Origin: an uncultured Oscillospiraceae bacterium
Lineage (GTDB): Bacteria > Bacillota > Clostridia > Oscillospirales > Oscillospiraceae
NCBI GenBank assembly: GCA_904398675.1
Contig: CAJFPI010000147.1
Coordinates: 1 to 24,136, forward strand
DNA length: 24,136 nucleotides
Direction of reading: 5' to 3'
Of the stretch, positions 8,380 through 16,530 are shown one piece after another; position 1 is the first letter of the stretch, and every line of letters begins with the position of its first letter. The notes below the pieces were generated by a model that was given only the letters and a program-made list of their open reading frames with translations, did no database searches and was not told where the DNA came from. A program made the translations under genes and the position numbers.

Positions 8380-11300
8380 CTACTGAATCCCATACTGCTC
8401 CCCATAATAGCGGTAGGACTGTTCAGCGCCCAACGTGATGCGGTTTCCCTCTTCCGTGTCGATGACAATAGCCTGCTGCAGACGCGGTTCGCTCGCATCG
8501 GAAATGTCGTATATAATCTCGACGATGAAATCTCCCATCTGGTAGAAATTTATATCCCGGTCCTCGGCCGGTTCGATTCCGGTTACCGTCACTGCCGTTC
8601 CATCCTCCTCCGCGCGGTTCGCGAACCACTCGCGGAAGGACTCTGTCATATAGATCCCCCGGCCGTCAATGTAGTAGTCGAGGGCCCCCTCGTTAGGAGG
8701 CAGGCTGCCGATGAGCTGTACGGCGGACTGGATATCATCCCTTCTGTGGAATCCGGTGAGTTTTTCGGCAATCACCCTATGGGAGCCGTCATATTGGAGG
8801 AAATAGGAGCCCTCATACCGGCTGTAGTGAAAGGTGCCGTCGTCAATGCTGGCGGCCAGCTCCCGGTAGGGTGCGTTGTCTATATAGGACTTGACTCCAA
8901 GCAGGACGGCGATGGCAGCCACAACCAGGATGGCGATGACCAGCACCTTCCGCCGCAGCTTTTTCCTCCGGGCCTGCAGGGCCTGCTGGCGGGCCAGCTG
9001 CGCTGTCTGCTCCGCCGCCGCCCGCTCTGCCCGCTCCCGCTCCAGGCGCTGCTGCTCCTCGGCCTTCTTCCGCCGCTGTTCCTCCTCCAGCACCCTGACC
9101 TGTTCCTGGCACTGGGCTCTCCGCGCATCGCTGTCCCGGTACCCCTCCAGCGTCCCAAAGGCCTTGGCGGCTTTGCGGAATGCGGTGATGCTTTTGGCCT
9201 TCTCCATGGCCTGGCAGGCGCTGTCGTAGTCCGCCTGCCGCTTGGCCGCCTGCTCCCTTTCCAGGCGCTCCTGCTCCTCGGCCTTCTTTCTCCGCTGCTC
9301 CTCCAGCTCCTTTGTGCGCTCCAGGCACCGGGCTTTCCGCGCCTCACTGTCCCGGTACCCCTCCAGCGCCCCAAAGGCCTCGGCGGCTTTGCGGAATGCG
9401 GTGATGCTCTTGGCTTTCTCCATGGCCCGACAGGCGTTGTCGTAGTCGACCTGTCGGCTGTCCTCCGCTTTCCCCAGCTCTGTCTGGAGAACATTCAGCA
9501 GCTGGGCGCCCGCCTCCTTCCGGGCGTCGGGGGTCTCGGGATGCACGATCTCCAATGTGTCCAAAAGCGGCGCCAGGGCGCCCTGGTAAAATGCGTCGCC
9601 CTCCACGTCCGTCAGAAGGACCACGCCCATATACAGCTCACAATCCGCACCGTCGGCAACCGCCACAAACAGCCGGGCCGTCTTAAGGTCCGCGCCATTG
9701 ACGGTGATCTGCTGTTCCACCGCCACCGCGCCTTTCCCTCCGCCAAGTTTCAGCTGTTTCACCTCGCCGCCCGCGAGGCTCCTGGGCAGGGAGATGCTGG
9801 CGCGGTAGGTATTCTCCCCCGTCTGGTCCAACTGGAGCCGGGCCGTCTCTTCCTCCTCCGGCTGTGCCGCCTCTGTCATTCGACTGATGATTCCCTGCAG
9901 GACGTCGCCCATGGCGCCCTCCACCGCCCAGCCCTCGCTTTCCGCGCTGTCAAAGGCGTCCGGTATGGAGCCCATGCCCGTGAAATTTGCGATGTTCCAC
10001 ACGTCTGTGGAGCCGTCCGGCAGTGTGATGGGGATGCTGAGGAAGCAGGAGCCGTCTTCACCTTGGGTGCAGTCTCCTCCCTCCGGGAGCAGGATGGTCA
10101 AATCCCCGATCAGGGAGACGCGCCTGCCGCAGGGGGGCTGTCCGGCCTTCTCTTTTGTTGTCTCTGCCCCCTTCCCTTCAGGGCCCGCCTTTGGAGAGGC
10201 GGGCTTTTTTTTCGGCTTTTCCGGCGCTTTTGCAGCCGGCCTGTCGGCGGGTCGGCCCTCCAGGGCGGCGAAGAGGTCCTCCTCCCGGATGATCTTGATG
10301 GCGCTGCCCTTGGCCCGCTGGGCCTGGACCTGCTCCAGTTTCCGCTCTCCGAAGGCGCCCAAGCCGCCGATCACCAGGTAGCTGGTCTTGCCGCTGATGG
10401 AGCCGGTGACCCGGCCGCCCTTCTCCTGGATTTTGGCCTTGACGGCCTCCCGGTCGTTGCCGCAGTGGGCAAACTCCCCTGTAAGCACAAAGGCGCTGCC
10501 TGCCACCTTCACCGCGTCCACCATGTCAAAGGGGACCTTCTCCAGCTCCTTTTGCTGTTTCTCGATGCGGATGCGCTCCTGATCCACAAGGGTGTAGCCC
10601 TGCTCCAGGTATCCCGCCGCCTGCTCCAGAAGGGTGCGGTAAATCTCCTCCTCTGTGATGCCGCGGATCCGCTCCGCCAGCTGCCGGGGAAACTCCTCCG
10701 GCTGGAAACTCGGGTCCCCTTCGGCATAGTCCTCGTACGGCTCGTCGATGCGGTATTCTGGGCGCTCTGTGTCGGTGTGTCCGTCCGCCCCGCTTTTTTC
10801 AAAGGTAAAGGTGCTGTCGCTGGTCCCCAGGGTAAAGATGCTGTAGAAGTTGAAGATTCCCCAGAACAGGCCGTAGTCCATGGCCTGGTCCATCAGCCGG
10901 TCCAAAACCGCATCTGTGTTTGTCAGATCATCGTAGGCGCTCTTTTGCAGCGTCCCGTACAGCTGACCCAGGCGGCCGGCCACATCGCCGGCAAACCGGC
11001 GCATTTTAGCGGTAAATTCCGGCGGCAGGGCAGTTTCCAGCTCCTGGATGGATTTCTGCTCCCCATGCTCCGGCTGGCCGGCATCCTCTTCCGCCTCCAA
11101 CTCCTGGACGCTCCCGTCTCGCTCCACCCGGATGCGGTACATGCTCCTGGGCTGGGCCGCGCCGTCCACCGGTTTGAGAGCCCCCTGAATGGGCGTGTCA
11201 AAGTTCATGGCATTGGCAAATGTAATGGTGAACGCCCCGTCCTTCCCGTTGTACAGCCGCAGCTGGCGGAGGAACGCCCCCACATAGCGGTAGGCGTCCG

Positions 11301-12981
11301 GAATGCCGGCCACCAGGTTGCGGTCAATGATCACGGCGTAGTCGTCCGCGCCGGCCTCCTGGATGTGCACCATGTGGTAGGCCAAAAGGTTCATCATGGT
11401 CATGCCGGTGAGAGGCTCGTCGTTGTCGTTAAAGAGCAGGGGCAGCAGCCGCTTGTGGATCTTCCCCTTGGGGACCCGCAGCGCCGGGACGGCATCCAGC
11501 TCCAGCAGGAGATTGACAGCCTCCCCTGCAAACACATCCCGCTTTTCCGCCAGCAGCGGGTGCTCCGAGAGTTTCAGGGAATTGATATGCAGGCCGTTTT
11601 TCAGGCCGTTCTCCTTGAAATCGTCCTCGTTGAAAAACAAAACGTCTGTGGAAAACAGCTGGGCGATCCGTACCGCGTTGAGTTTCCCGTCCTCGGCGGC
11701 ATACTCGCCAAACTGCGCCCTGCCGTAGCGGGCCGCCTCCGCCTCGGCGCCCCCCTCATAGGCCACGGTGCCAAGCCACTGCTCCAGGATCTGCCGGTGC
11801 TGCTCCAGGGGATTCTCCAGCCCCGCCTTCCAGCCGATATACATGCCGGTATAAACAAAAACGCGGCTGAATAGGTAAAAGCGGAAGAGGTAGTCGATCC
11901 CGGTCTCCCGGGCCATCTCATAGCAGATATAGTATTCCGGCCCCCGGGCGAGGGCGGTGAGCTCCCCCACGCCGCTGTCCGCCGCGCCCTGCTGGGAGAT
12001 GGTCATGTTCTGCAGCAGGGAGCGGATCTGCTCCTCCCCTTCCGCGCTGTCCAGCGGCGCGGGGATGGCGGGGATCTTCTGCCCGGTCTGCAGGGTGAAT
12101 CGGACCGCGGACACGTCGTCCCAGTCTGGATCGTCAAAGGTCACAGAGGCTGGGACGCTGGTCAGATACCGGGTCTCCGGGGTGATCTCCCCGGACCAGC
12201 ACATGCCCCCGGGTACCAGGATGGAGAACTCCCCCGCCCGCACCCGCTCCCCCCTGGAAAAGTCCAGGCTTTCCACAACCGGCGCGGCGTTGCGCTTGAT
12301 TTTGGGTTTCTGCGCCCCGGCGGCCTTCCCCGTGCCCTCCAGCTCCACAGTCGCCAGCAGCGGCTCCAGGGTCTTCTCATAAAAATCGGGCGTGTCCGGC
12401 CCTTTGAGGGAGGCGTAAAACAGCGGTGCGTCCGGGCAGTCCTCCACCGCAAACAGCAGAGAGGTGTAGTACATCGTGACGCCAAAGAGCTGAAAGCCCT
12501 GTTTCACCACCGCCCCCGCCAGCCTGTCCGGCAGCGCCAGGATCCGGTAGCTCCCGCCGGCGGCATTGACGGAAATCCCGGCGCGGAGGACAAAGCCCCC
12601 CGCCGTCTCCTCCACCTTTGTGCTGGATCCCGGTTCATAGGGCTCCTTGGAGGAGTCGTCCTCCTTCACCATCCCCTTTGCAACCGCCAGGAGCTTTTCT
12701 CCCATCTCCTCCCGGACAGCCTGGGGCGTCACCTCCCCGTCCTCTGATGAAAAGCTGACCACCGCCTTCTGCTGAATATTGCTGATGCGCCAGAGGATCT
12801 CCTCCTCGTCATCCACTGTAAAGGCGCCGTTTCGATAGCCCGACAGAGCGGACTTGTATTGGGTAATGCTGTAGTTGCCGTCATCGTTCTTCCCATAGAC
12901 CGCACCGCCGGGGACCAGGATGCTCAGCCGGTCCGTGAGCTTGACCCGCTTTCCGCCTCCGGGGACTCCATACACACGCAT
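8380..12981 (-). CDS. Giant multidomain protein of unknown function with BRCT domain, coiled coil and one membrane helix
   Basis: I do not recognise the 1533-aa whole. A domain opening with R-V-x(3,5)-[DEL]-[FRL]-[ST]-I/L-L-V/L-P-x-G occurs three times (starts near residues 12, 243, 951), each closing about 200 aa later with a motif like LxPLLxTxE; the fold may be Mog1/PsbP-like (speculation). Between copies two and three lie an unidentified region and a BRCT domain (about 825-905, FVLTGEF...GGRVTGSISGKTSYLVIGG). Residues 1177-1320 hold two 72-aa repeats (FRKAA.AFG.LEGYRDS) with KKAEEQ/LERE coiled coil. A basic stretch and a membrane helix (about 1343-1362) precede a C-terminal domain of about 165 aa, probably outside. 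No signal peptide is seen. The start is backed by GGAGG 9 nt upstream. Confidence 0.85.
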   Translation of the reverse strand: MRVYGVPGGGKRVKLTDRLSILVPGGAVYGKNDDGNYSITQYKSALSGYRNGAFTVDDEEEILWRISNIQQKAVVSFSSEDGEVTPQAVREEMGEKLLAVAKGMVKEDDSSKEPYEPGSSTKVEETAGGFVLRAGISVNAAGGSYRILALPDRLAGAVVKQGFQLFGVTMYYTSLLFAVEDCPDAPLFYASLKGPDTPDFYEKTLEPLLATVELEGTGKAAGAQKPKIKRNAAPVVESLDFSRGERVRAGEFSILVPGGMCWSGEITPETRYLTSVPASVTFDDPDWDDVSAVRFTLQTGQKIPAIPAPLDSAEGEEQIRSLLQNMTISQQGAADSGVGELTALARGPEYYICYEMARETGIDYLFRFYLFSRVFVYTGMYIGWKAGLENPLEQHRQILEQWLGTVAYEGGAEAEAARYGRAQFGEYAAEDGKLNAVRIAQLFSTDVLFFNEDDFKENGLKNGLHINSLKLSEHPLLAEKRDVFAGEAVNLLLELDAVPALRVPKGKIHKRLLPLLFNDNDEPLTGMTMMNLLAYHMVHIQEAGADDYAVIIDRNLVAGIPDAYRYVGAFLRQLRLYNGKDGAFTITFANAMNFDTPIQGALKPVDGAAQPRSMYRIRVERDGSVQELEAEEDAGQPEHGEQKSIQELETALPPEFTAKMRRFAGDVAGRLGQLYGTLQKSAYDDLTNTDAVLDRLMDQAMDYGLFWGIFNFYSIFTLGTSDSTFTFEKSGADGHTDTERPEYRIDEPYEDYAEGDPSFQPEEFPRQLAERIRGITEEEIYRTLLEQAAGYLEQGYTLVDQERIRIEKQQKELEKVPFDMVDAVKVAGSAFVLTGEFAHCGNDREAVKAKIQEKGGRVTGSISGKTSYLVIGGLGAFGERKLEQVQAQRAKGSAIKIIREEDLFAALEGRPADRPAAKAPEKPKKKPASPKAGPEGKGAETTKEKAGQPPCGRRVSLIGDLTILLPEGGDCTQGEDGSCFLSIPITLPDGSTDVWNIANFTGMGSIPDAFDSAESEGWAVEGAMGDVLQGIISRMTEAAQPEEEETARLQLDQTGENTYRASISLPRSLAGGEVKQLKLGGGKGAVAVEQQITVNGADLKTARLFVAVADGADCELYMGVVLLTDVEGDAFYQGALAPLLDTLEIVHPETPDARKEAGAQLLNVLQTELGKAEDSRQVDYDNACRAMEKAKSITAFRKAAEAFGALEGYRDSEARKARCLERTKELEEQRRKKAEEQERLEREQAAKRQADYDSACQAMEKAKSITAFRKAAKAFGTLEGYRDSDARRAQCQEQVRVLEEEQRRKKAEEQQRLERERAERAAAEQTAQLARQQALQARRKKLRRKVLVIAILVVAAIAVLLGVKSYIDNAPYRELAASIDDGTFHYSRYEGSYFLQYDGSHRVIAEKLTGFHRRDDIQSAVQLIGSLPPNEGALDYYIDGRGIYMTESFREWFANRAEEDGTAVTVTGIEPAEDRDINFYQMGDFIVEIIYDISDASEPRLQQAIVIDTEEGNRITLGAEQSYRYYGEQYGIQ
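9121..9456 (-). repeat. 216-bp tandem duplication within the giant gene
   Basis: The block beginning CCGCGCATCGCTGTCCCGGT at 9121 recurs as CCGCGCCTCACTGTCCCGGT at 9337, exactly 216 bp (72 codons) later, with about 100 bp of high identity by eye. The near-identity at DNA level indicates a recent duplication or ongoing gene conversion of the TPR-like/coiled-coil unit. Confidence 0.85.
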
Positions 12982-13096
12982 ATGCTCTGTCCTCCAATTG
13001 TTATGATGTCGTTTGTCCTGATGCGATTTGTTTCGTGCATCGGATCACGCCGCCCCCGCAGGGACAAAAAGGGGGGCGCATCCTTGAAAATAAGCT

Positions 13097-13267
13097 CTAC
13101 TTCAGCCCATGCCGTTCGGCGATCTCCGCCAGTTTCTCATCATCTGCCCCTCGGATCTCTTCCTCCTCCAGCAGCATGGCAGGCACACCGCCTGCGAAAG
13201 CGCCGGCATACACGTCGTCCAGCAGCTTCTCCCGCAGCTGCTCACCGTCCTGTTCTGACCGTTTCAC
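13097..13267 (-). CDS. 56-aa acidic hypothetical protein, GTG start
   Basis: The frame starts at GTG (13265-13267), 8 nt after a perfect AAGGAGG, and encodes VKRSEQDGEQ.... The middle is conserved-looking (DDVYAGAFAGGVPAMLLEEEEI), followed by DDEKLAEIAERHG. Longer in-frame ATG starts have no ribosome site and run into hairpins, so I reject them. The protein is small, acidic and probably helical with a short Gly/Ala-rich centre. It lies 115 nt upstream of the giant gene on the same strand and is probably co-transcribed from the promoter at 13500. I do not recognise a family. It might be an accessory or regulatory peptide for the giant protein. Confidence 0.7.
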   Translation of the reverse strand: MKRSEQDGEQLREKLLDDVYAGAFAGGVPAMLLEEEEIRGADDEKLAEIAERHGLK

Positions 13268-13317
13268 CCGATCCACCTCCTTCGTGCCCTGACGCAGGGC
13301 CCATAAAATACAGAAAA

Positions 13318-13393
13318 GCGGCATTTCCCTTCTGATTGCAAAGGCAATCTGAAGAGAAATGCCGCCGGAAAACTATGCAGGCAGCATAGTTTG
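13318..13393 (-). terminator. Tandem hairpins in the leader of the 56-aa/giant-gene operon and downstream of madG
   Basis: Hairpin 1 (13318-13366) is a roughly 22-bp stem with two mismatched spots (outer arms GCGGCATTTC/GAAATGCCGC) exiting on the - strand into TTTTCTGTATTTT. Hairpin 2 (13373-13393) is AAACTATGC-N5-GCATAGTTT, exiting into TTTTCC. They may end mad transcripts that pass madG, or act as an attenuator, since the promoter at 13500 lies upstream of both. Confidence 0.6.
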
Positions 13394-13499
13394 ATGGACG
13401 GGATAATGCCGCGCTGGAAATATCTCTGCGGTTTCGCGGGATGAATCTGTGCTCTGTTATGCGCATGGCGGCCTCCCCTCTGTCCTTCGATTTTATCCT

Positions 13500-13508
13500 A
13501 TTATAGCA
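13500..13508 (-). promoter_or_regulatory. Extended -10 promoter upstream of the 56-aa gene
   Basis: On the - strand TGCTATAAT (13500-13508) is a consensus extended -10 element; the best -35 at 17-bp spacing is only TTGTAT. The -10 also sits in the loop of an 8-bp inverted repeat, CCTTCGAT...ATCGAAGG (13487-13516), which could be an operator. Apart from this, the two leader hairpins and a possible short frame, 13268-13548 holds nothing I can call. Confidence 0.6.
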
Positions 13509-13548
13509 TCGAAGGCACCGAAATACAAAGGGAATTTTCCGGCCGTTA

Positions 13549-14493
13549 TCACCGAGCGGTCCTCTCCGCGCTTTTGGGGATGGAGACGCATAAACTTTCC
13601 CTATGCTCCGCCCGCTTATCAAAATACAGATATAAAAACAGGGTAGCAGCCAAAAGATCCGCGCATCCTCCCGGACTGATATTTTCCTGAATGCAGTATT
13701 GATTCAGCTCCTCCACCGCCCGGATGTCAAAATGCCCGCTGTTTAAAATCATACGCGCCCTTTCGGCCAGCTCATTTTGGTGTTTCACTCCCCCCCGCGA
13801 AAACACGTTGGAGTCCTCTACATGGCATAATAATTCCAGCAATACGAGAATGCCGGCGTCGTTGATCGAGTGTCCCGCCCGAAGGGCTTCCCGCAACGCT
13901 GGAATGCCGTAATTTTTTATACTTGGGTAGCCTGCCGCTGCCTCGCCGCGGATTCCCGTCTGCCCTGTCCTTACAAAAAGCCTCTCTCCGCCAGTCACCG
14001 CATGTGCAGGCCGAATCGACTGCAGCGACTGTTTCATTGCCGGAGCCGCTATTCTGCCGCAGAGCGCCAGCAGCTTTTCCTCGTCAAACTCATCCCCTGC
14101 GCCATACAGGTATCCCAAGCTGCCGCAGAGCAAGCCCAAAGTAAAAATACTGCCTTTGTGCGTGTTAATCCCGCTCGTAGCGGAATACATGCGCTGCTCC
14201 GCCCAAAGTCCCAGTTTCTGAAGCCTGGGAAACAGCGTTTCTATTGGATCCTGCGAAGCAGAACAGCCTTCTTCCGCAGCAGATTGGAAATATTGGAACA
14301 GCGCTACGCTGCTGTCAATATATGTAAAGAAATCCATATCCTGGTGGGCCCCACTGTCAAAGCGGTCTACCAGGCCCGGCTTTGGAGAAATACTCACTTC
14401 ATACAACAAGCTGCGAACTGCCGTTTCTGCTATAAATCGTGCATGAGGCTGCGCCGTTTCTCTGCTCCGCGGTTCCTGCAAACTCATTTTCAT
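13549..14493 (-). CDS. madG (mdcB): Triphosphoribosyl-dephospho-CoA synthase (MadG/MdcB/CitG family)
   Basis: A 314-aa cytoplasmic enzyme that makes 2'-(5''-triphosphoribosyl)-3'-dephospho-CoA from ATP and dephospho-CoA, precursor of the carrier-protein prosthetic group. Family signatures are SPKPGLVDR (36-44), the SSVALF segment (61-66), NTHKG (110-114) followed by SIFTLGLLCGSLGYL, and SRGGVKHQNEL near 230-240. Length is normal for MdcB/CitG. It is the final gene of the cluster but is separated from madF by an intrinsic terminator (14515-14549), so it probably depends on read-through and is made in small amounts, as suits an enzyme needed only once per carrier protein. Its ribosome site is weak (GGGGCGGGGAAT before ATG). 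In M. rubra madG lies upstream of madB, so this gene has moved. Confidence 0.93.
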   Translation of the reverse strand: MKMSLQEPRSRETAQPHARFIAETAVRSLLYEVSISPKPGLVDRFDSGAHQDMDFFTYIDSSVALFQYFQSAAEEGCSASQDPIETLFPRLQKLGLWAEQRMYSATSGINTHKGSIFTLGLLCGSLGYLYGAGDEFDEEKLLALCGRIAAPAMKQSLQSIRPAHAVTGGERLFVRTGQTGIRGEAAAGYPSIKNYGIPALREALRAGHSINDAGILVLLELLCHVEDSNVFSRGGVKHQNELAERARMILNSGHFDIRAVEELNQYCIQENISPGGCADLLAATLFLYLYFDKRAEHRESLCVSIPKSAERTAR

Positions 14494-14514
14494 ATTCCCC
14501 GCCCCTATCTAAGA

Positions 14515-14549
14515 AAAGCGGGTGGGTATACGAGATATCCACCCGCTTT
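14515..14549 (-). terminator. Intrinsic terminator between madF and madG
   Basis: On the - strand an 11-bp stem AAAGCGGGTGG/CCACCCGCTTT, extended by 3 bp after a mismatch, is followed by TTTTCTTAG. It begins 8 nt after the madF stop and ends about 22 nt before madG. Confidence 0.85.
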
Positions 14550-14556
14550 GCGTTCC

Positions 14557-14766
14557 TTACTCAATGACGGCAAGCACTTCCCCGCTGCGTACACGGTCGC
14601 CTTTTTCCACATTCAGCTCTGCAACCGTACCCTCCACCGGCGACAAAATGCTCTGCTCCATCTTCATCGCTTCCAGAACCACCAGCACGTCCTTAACCTT
14701 TACCTGATCTCCCTGCTTTACCCTGACATCCACAACCATACCGGGCACACGTGTTTTAATTTCCAT
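14557..14766 (-). CDS. madF: Biotin carboxyl carrier protein of malonate decarboxylase (MadF)
   Basis: A 69-aa protein that is a bare biotinyl domain: two half-motifs with symmetric beta strands and the biotinylation tetrapeptide EAMKME with acceptor Lys35. It lacks the Ala/Pro-rich linker and N-terminal extension of longer carrier proteins. In the Malonomonas rubra system MadF accepts the carboxyl group from malonyl-ACP through MadC/MadD and delivers it to MadB. AAAGAGGT stands 8 nt before the ATG, and the gene lies 22 nt after madK. Its presence, with madB, distinguishes this cluster from biotin-independent Mdc systems such as that of Klebsiella. A biotin ligase must be supplied elsewhere. 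Confidence 0.95.
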   Translation of the reverse strand: MEIKTRVPGMVVDVRVKQGDQVKVKDVLVVLEAMKMEQSILSPVEGTVAELNVEKGDRVRSGEVLAVIE

Positions 14767-14788
14767 TGCAAATACCTCTTTTCTTATT

Positions 14789-15457
14789 TCAACTCATTTT
14801 GTGCAGCAGATCCTGCACTTCGCAGTATGACATTAATTTTGGCGTCTGACCGCCTTTTATCAATATGGACCTTGGTTTCGCCAAAATCTCCTTCAGCTTT
14901 CCATAGTATCCATCCCCCAAGCATAGCTCCGCATCCACCATGCAGGGAGTCTCTCTCTGAAACTGCTCCAGCCCATGCGCAAAGAGCGGGATGTCCGCCC
15001 CGGGCTCCGGGTATATGACCAGATCCAGATCCGAATTTGTATGGACATATGAGAGTCCTGTTACAATTGCGAGGGCCGCCGATCCAAATATCCCCACCCG
15101 AACATGTGCCCGCGCCGCAAGCGCCTGCACTGCCCGCAGCGGGCCTGAGAACGCCGTGCCGCCTTGGACGCCCAGCTCCACGATCTGCTCGGGCGTAATG
15201 TACTGCGTCTGCGCGGCCTCCGCCGGCACGCCGGACGCTGCGCGGCAGCGGCTCCCCCTGCAAAAAGCCGGAAACGAGAGCCCCACCGGAATCGACGCGC
15301 CGGTTTCCCTTTCTCTGCGCACGATCACTGGGATATGGGGGAAGGTGTGGTGCATCTGCCGGACGGTTTGCACGTCCGGAAAGGCCGATTCCAGATTGGC
15401 CCACAGGGCACGGATGCCGCCTTCATCCAAATAGCATAGGGTGTGTCGTTTCAGCAT
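14789..15457 (-). CDS. madK (mdcG): Malonate decarboxylase holo-ACP synthase (MadK/MdcG), phosphoribosyl-dephospho-CoA transferase
   Basis: A 222-aa nucleotidyltransferase-fold enzyme that attaches the phosphoribosyl-dephospho-CoA group to a serine of the MadE carrier protein. The active-site pattern is visible as FGSAAL (124-129) followed by the acidic pair SDLDLV with Asp143 and Asp145. The N-terminal part carries the family-typical VIVRRERE-(P)VGLSFP region (44-63). The start overlaps the madH stop by 7 nt, which argues for coupled translation. It takes the product of MadG as substrate, so it belongs functionally with the distal madG gene. Confidence 0.92.
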   Translation of the reverse strand: MLKRHTLCYLDEGGIRALWANLESAFPDVQTVRQMHHTFPHIPVIVRRERETGASIPVGLSFPAFCRGSRCRAASGVPAEAAQTQYITPEQIVELGVQGGTAFSGPLRAVQALAARAHVRVGIFGSAALAIVTGLSYVHTNSDLDLVIYPEPGADIPLFAHGLEQFQRETPCMVDAELCLGDGYYGKLKEILAKPRSILIKGGQTPKLMSYCEVQDLLHKMS

Positions 15458-16530
15458 AGCTTACTCCAAACCGGGTCGTTTTTTGCCATACGCTGATACA
15501 TCTTCTGGGCAGCAATCAGATCGTCCAGCAGCCTTGTAGACTCCGGTCCCCGCAAATGGAGCTGCGGCTTTCCGCCGCGCGGCGCAATATACAGCTCGGT
15601 TTGCGGCGCGCCGCACTGAAACTCCTCAGATACATAGACCAGCTTTGATTTGATCCGCAGGATCGTCCGTGCTGCTTTCTGCATGGTCTCAATATGCCCG
15701 GCTGTCCCCGCAGTGATCACCGTTTCCAGCTCACACCCTGCCCGTTTGATTGCAGGCGTACAGATGCGTCCCTTTGGATTCAGCGGATGCGCGCCTTCCG
15801 GCACCATATCTCCGGTGGGCAGTCCGCCCACAATCAGGTGGTGCCAGCCCTCACATTGCGGATCGCGGAACGTCTGAACATCCGGCCGCAGCGGGACGCC
15901 GTCCAGTGCAAGCCATCCAAATTCCTGGCAGCCGTAGAGGTCATGGACCACCGCCCCCGGAAAGCGTGCCGCCTCCTCCAGCAGCGCATCCCTGAGGGGC
16001 GTGCCGGAGGCGATCAGGGTCAGCCCTCGGGAGACGGCCTGCTGCAGCCCCATCTTTTGGATTTCCTGGAGGGTTGCACACAGGAAGGACGATTCCCCGA
16101 TCACGCAGCCTGCGCCGGAGCACAGCTCAAGCAGCAGCGCGTCCCGGCTGGGCCGATGCAGGAAACGCACCCGAATTTGCTCCTCCTGAAAGACCTGATT
16201 GCAAAAAACATTGACCAGCGGCGGGTATGCCACCACAATTTCATCCCCGGGATGCACGCCGCACAGCGCCAGCGCCAGTTTTCCCGCGCGGATCCGCTCC
16301 GGCAGCTCCTGATGGGTGACGCCAACCATATTTTGGAAGGCGGAGCTGCCTGTTGTAAAGGTGACATAAGCCAGGTTGAGCGGCGTATGGAGCTCTTCGA
16401 TCCGATGGGCCGCGGTGGGCCCCGCAATTCCTTTGTCCTCCAGGGTGTTCCGGGGCATTTCGGACAAAAGCGGCCCTGTCCCATAGGCCAGGAGCTGTTC
16501 CTTCAGCGTATCAATCTTCTTCTGGTTCAT
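15451..16530 (-). CDS. madH: Acetate:ACP-SH ligase, adenylate-forming (MadH)
   Basis: A 359-aa adenylate-forming enzyme. The phosphate-binding loop TFTTGSSA lies at 57-64, an A5-like LYGCQEFG at 198-205, and a PKGRI segment plus the C-terminal lid region follow (around 255-330). It is shorter than typical acyl-CoA ligases (about 500 aa) but keeps the core. By position between madD and madK, and by the known M. rubra system, it should use ATP and acetate to acetylate the thiol of holo-MadE, priming the enzyme. ATG 16528-16530 overlaps the madD stop (ATGA), which fixes the start; longer frames overlap madD. Substrate assignment rests on context more than on motifs. Confidence 0.82.
   Translation of the reverse strand: MNQKKIDTLKEQLLAYGTGPLLSEMPRNTLEDKGIAGPTAAHRIEELHTPLNLAYVTFTTGSSAFQNMVGVTHQELPERIRAGKLALALCGVHPGDEIVVAYPPLVNVFCNQVFQEEQIRVRFLHRPSRDALLLELCSGAGCVIGESSFLCATLQEIQKMGLQQAVSRGLTLIASGTPLRDALLEEAARFPGAVVHDLYGCQEFGWLALDGVPLRPDVQTFRDPQCEGWHHLIVGGLPTGDMVPEGAHPLNPKGRICTPAIKRAGCELETVITAGTAGHIETMQKAARTILRIKSKLVYVSEEFQCGAPQTELYIAPRGGKPQLHLRGPESTRLLDDLIAAQKMYQRMAKNDPVWSKLC

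Noticed and set aside
8302..11874. Open frame of 1190 codons on the + strand
   Set aside because: It lies opposite the 1533-aa gene, has low-complexity Leu/Pro/Gly composition and no ribosome site; it is a GC-rich antisense shadow.
13242..13466. 74-aa frame on the - strand with GGGGAGG before its ATG
   Set aside because: It runs through both leader hairpins, overlaps the better supported 56-aa gene and has no conserved-looking segment; a leader peptide is possible but unsupported.
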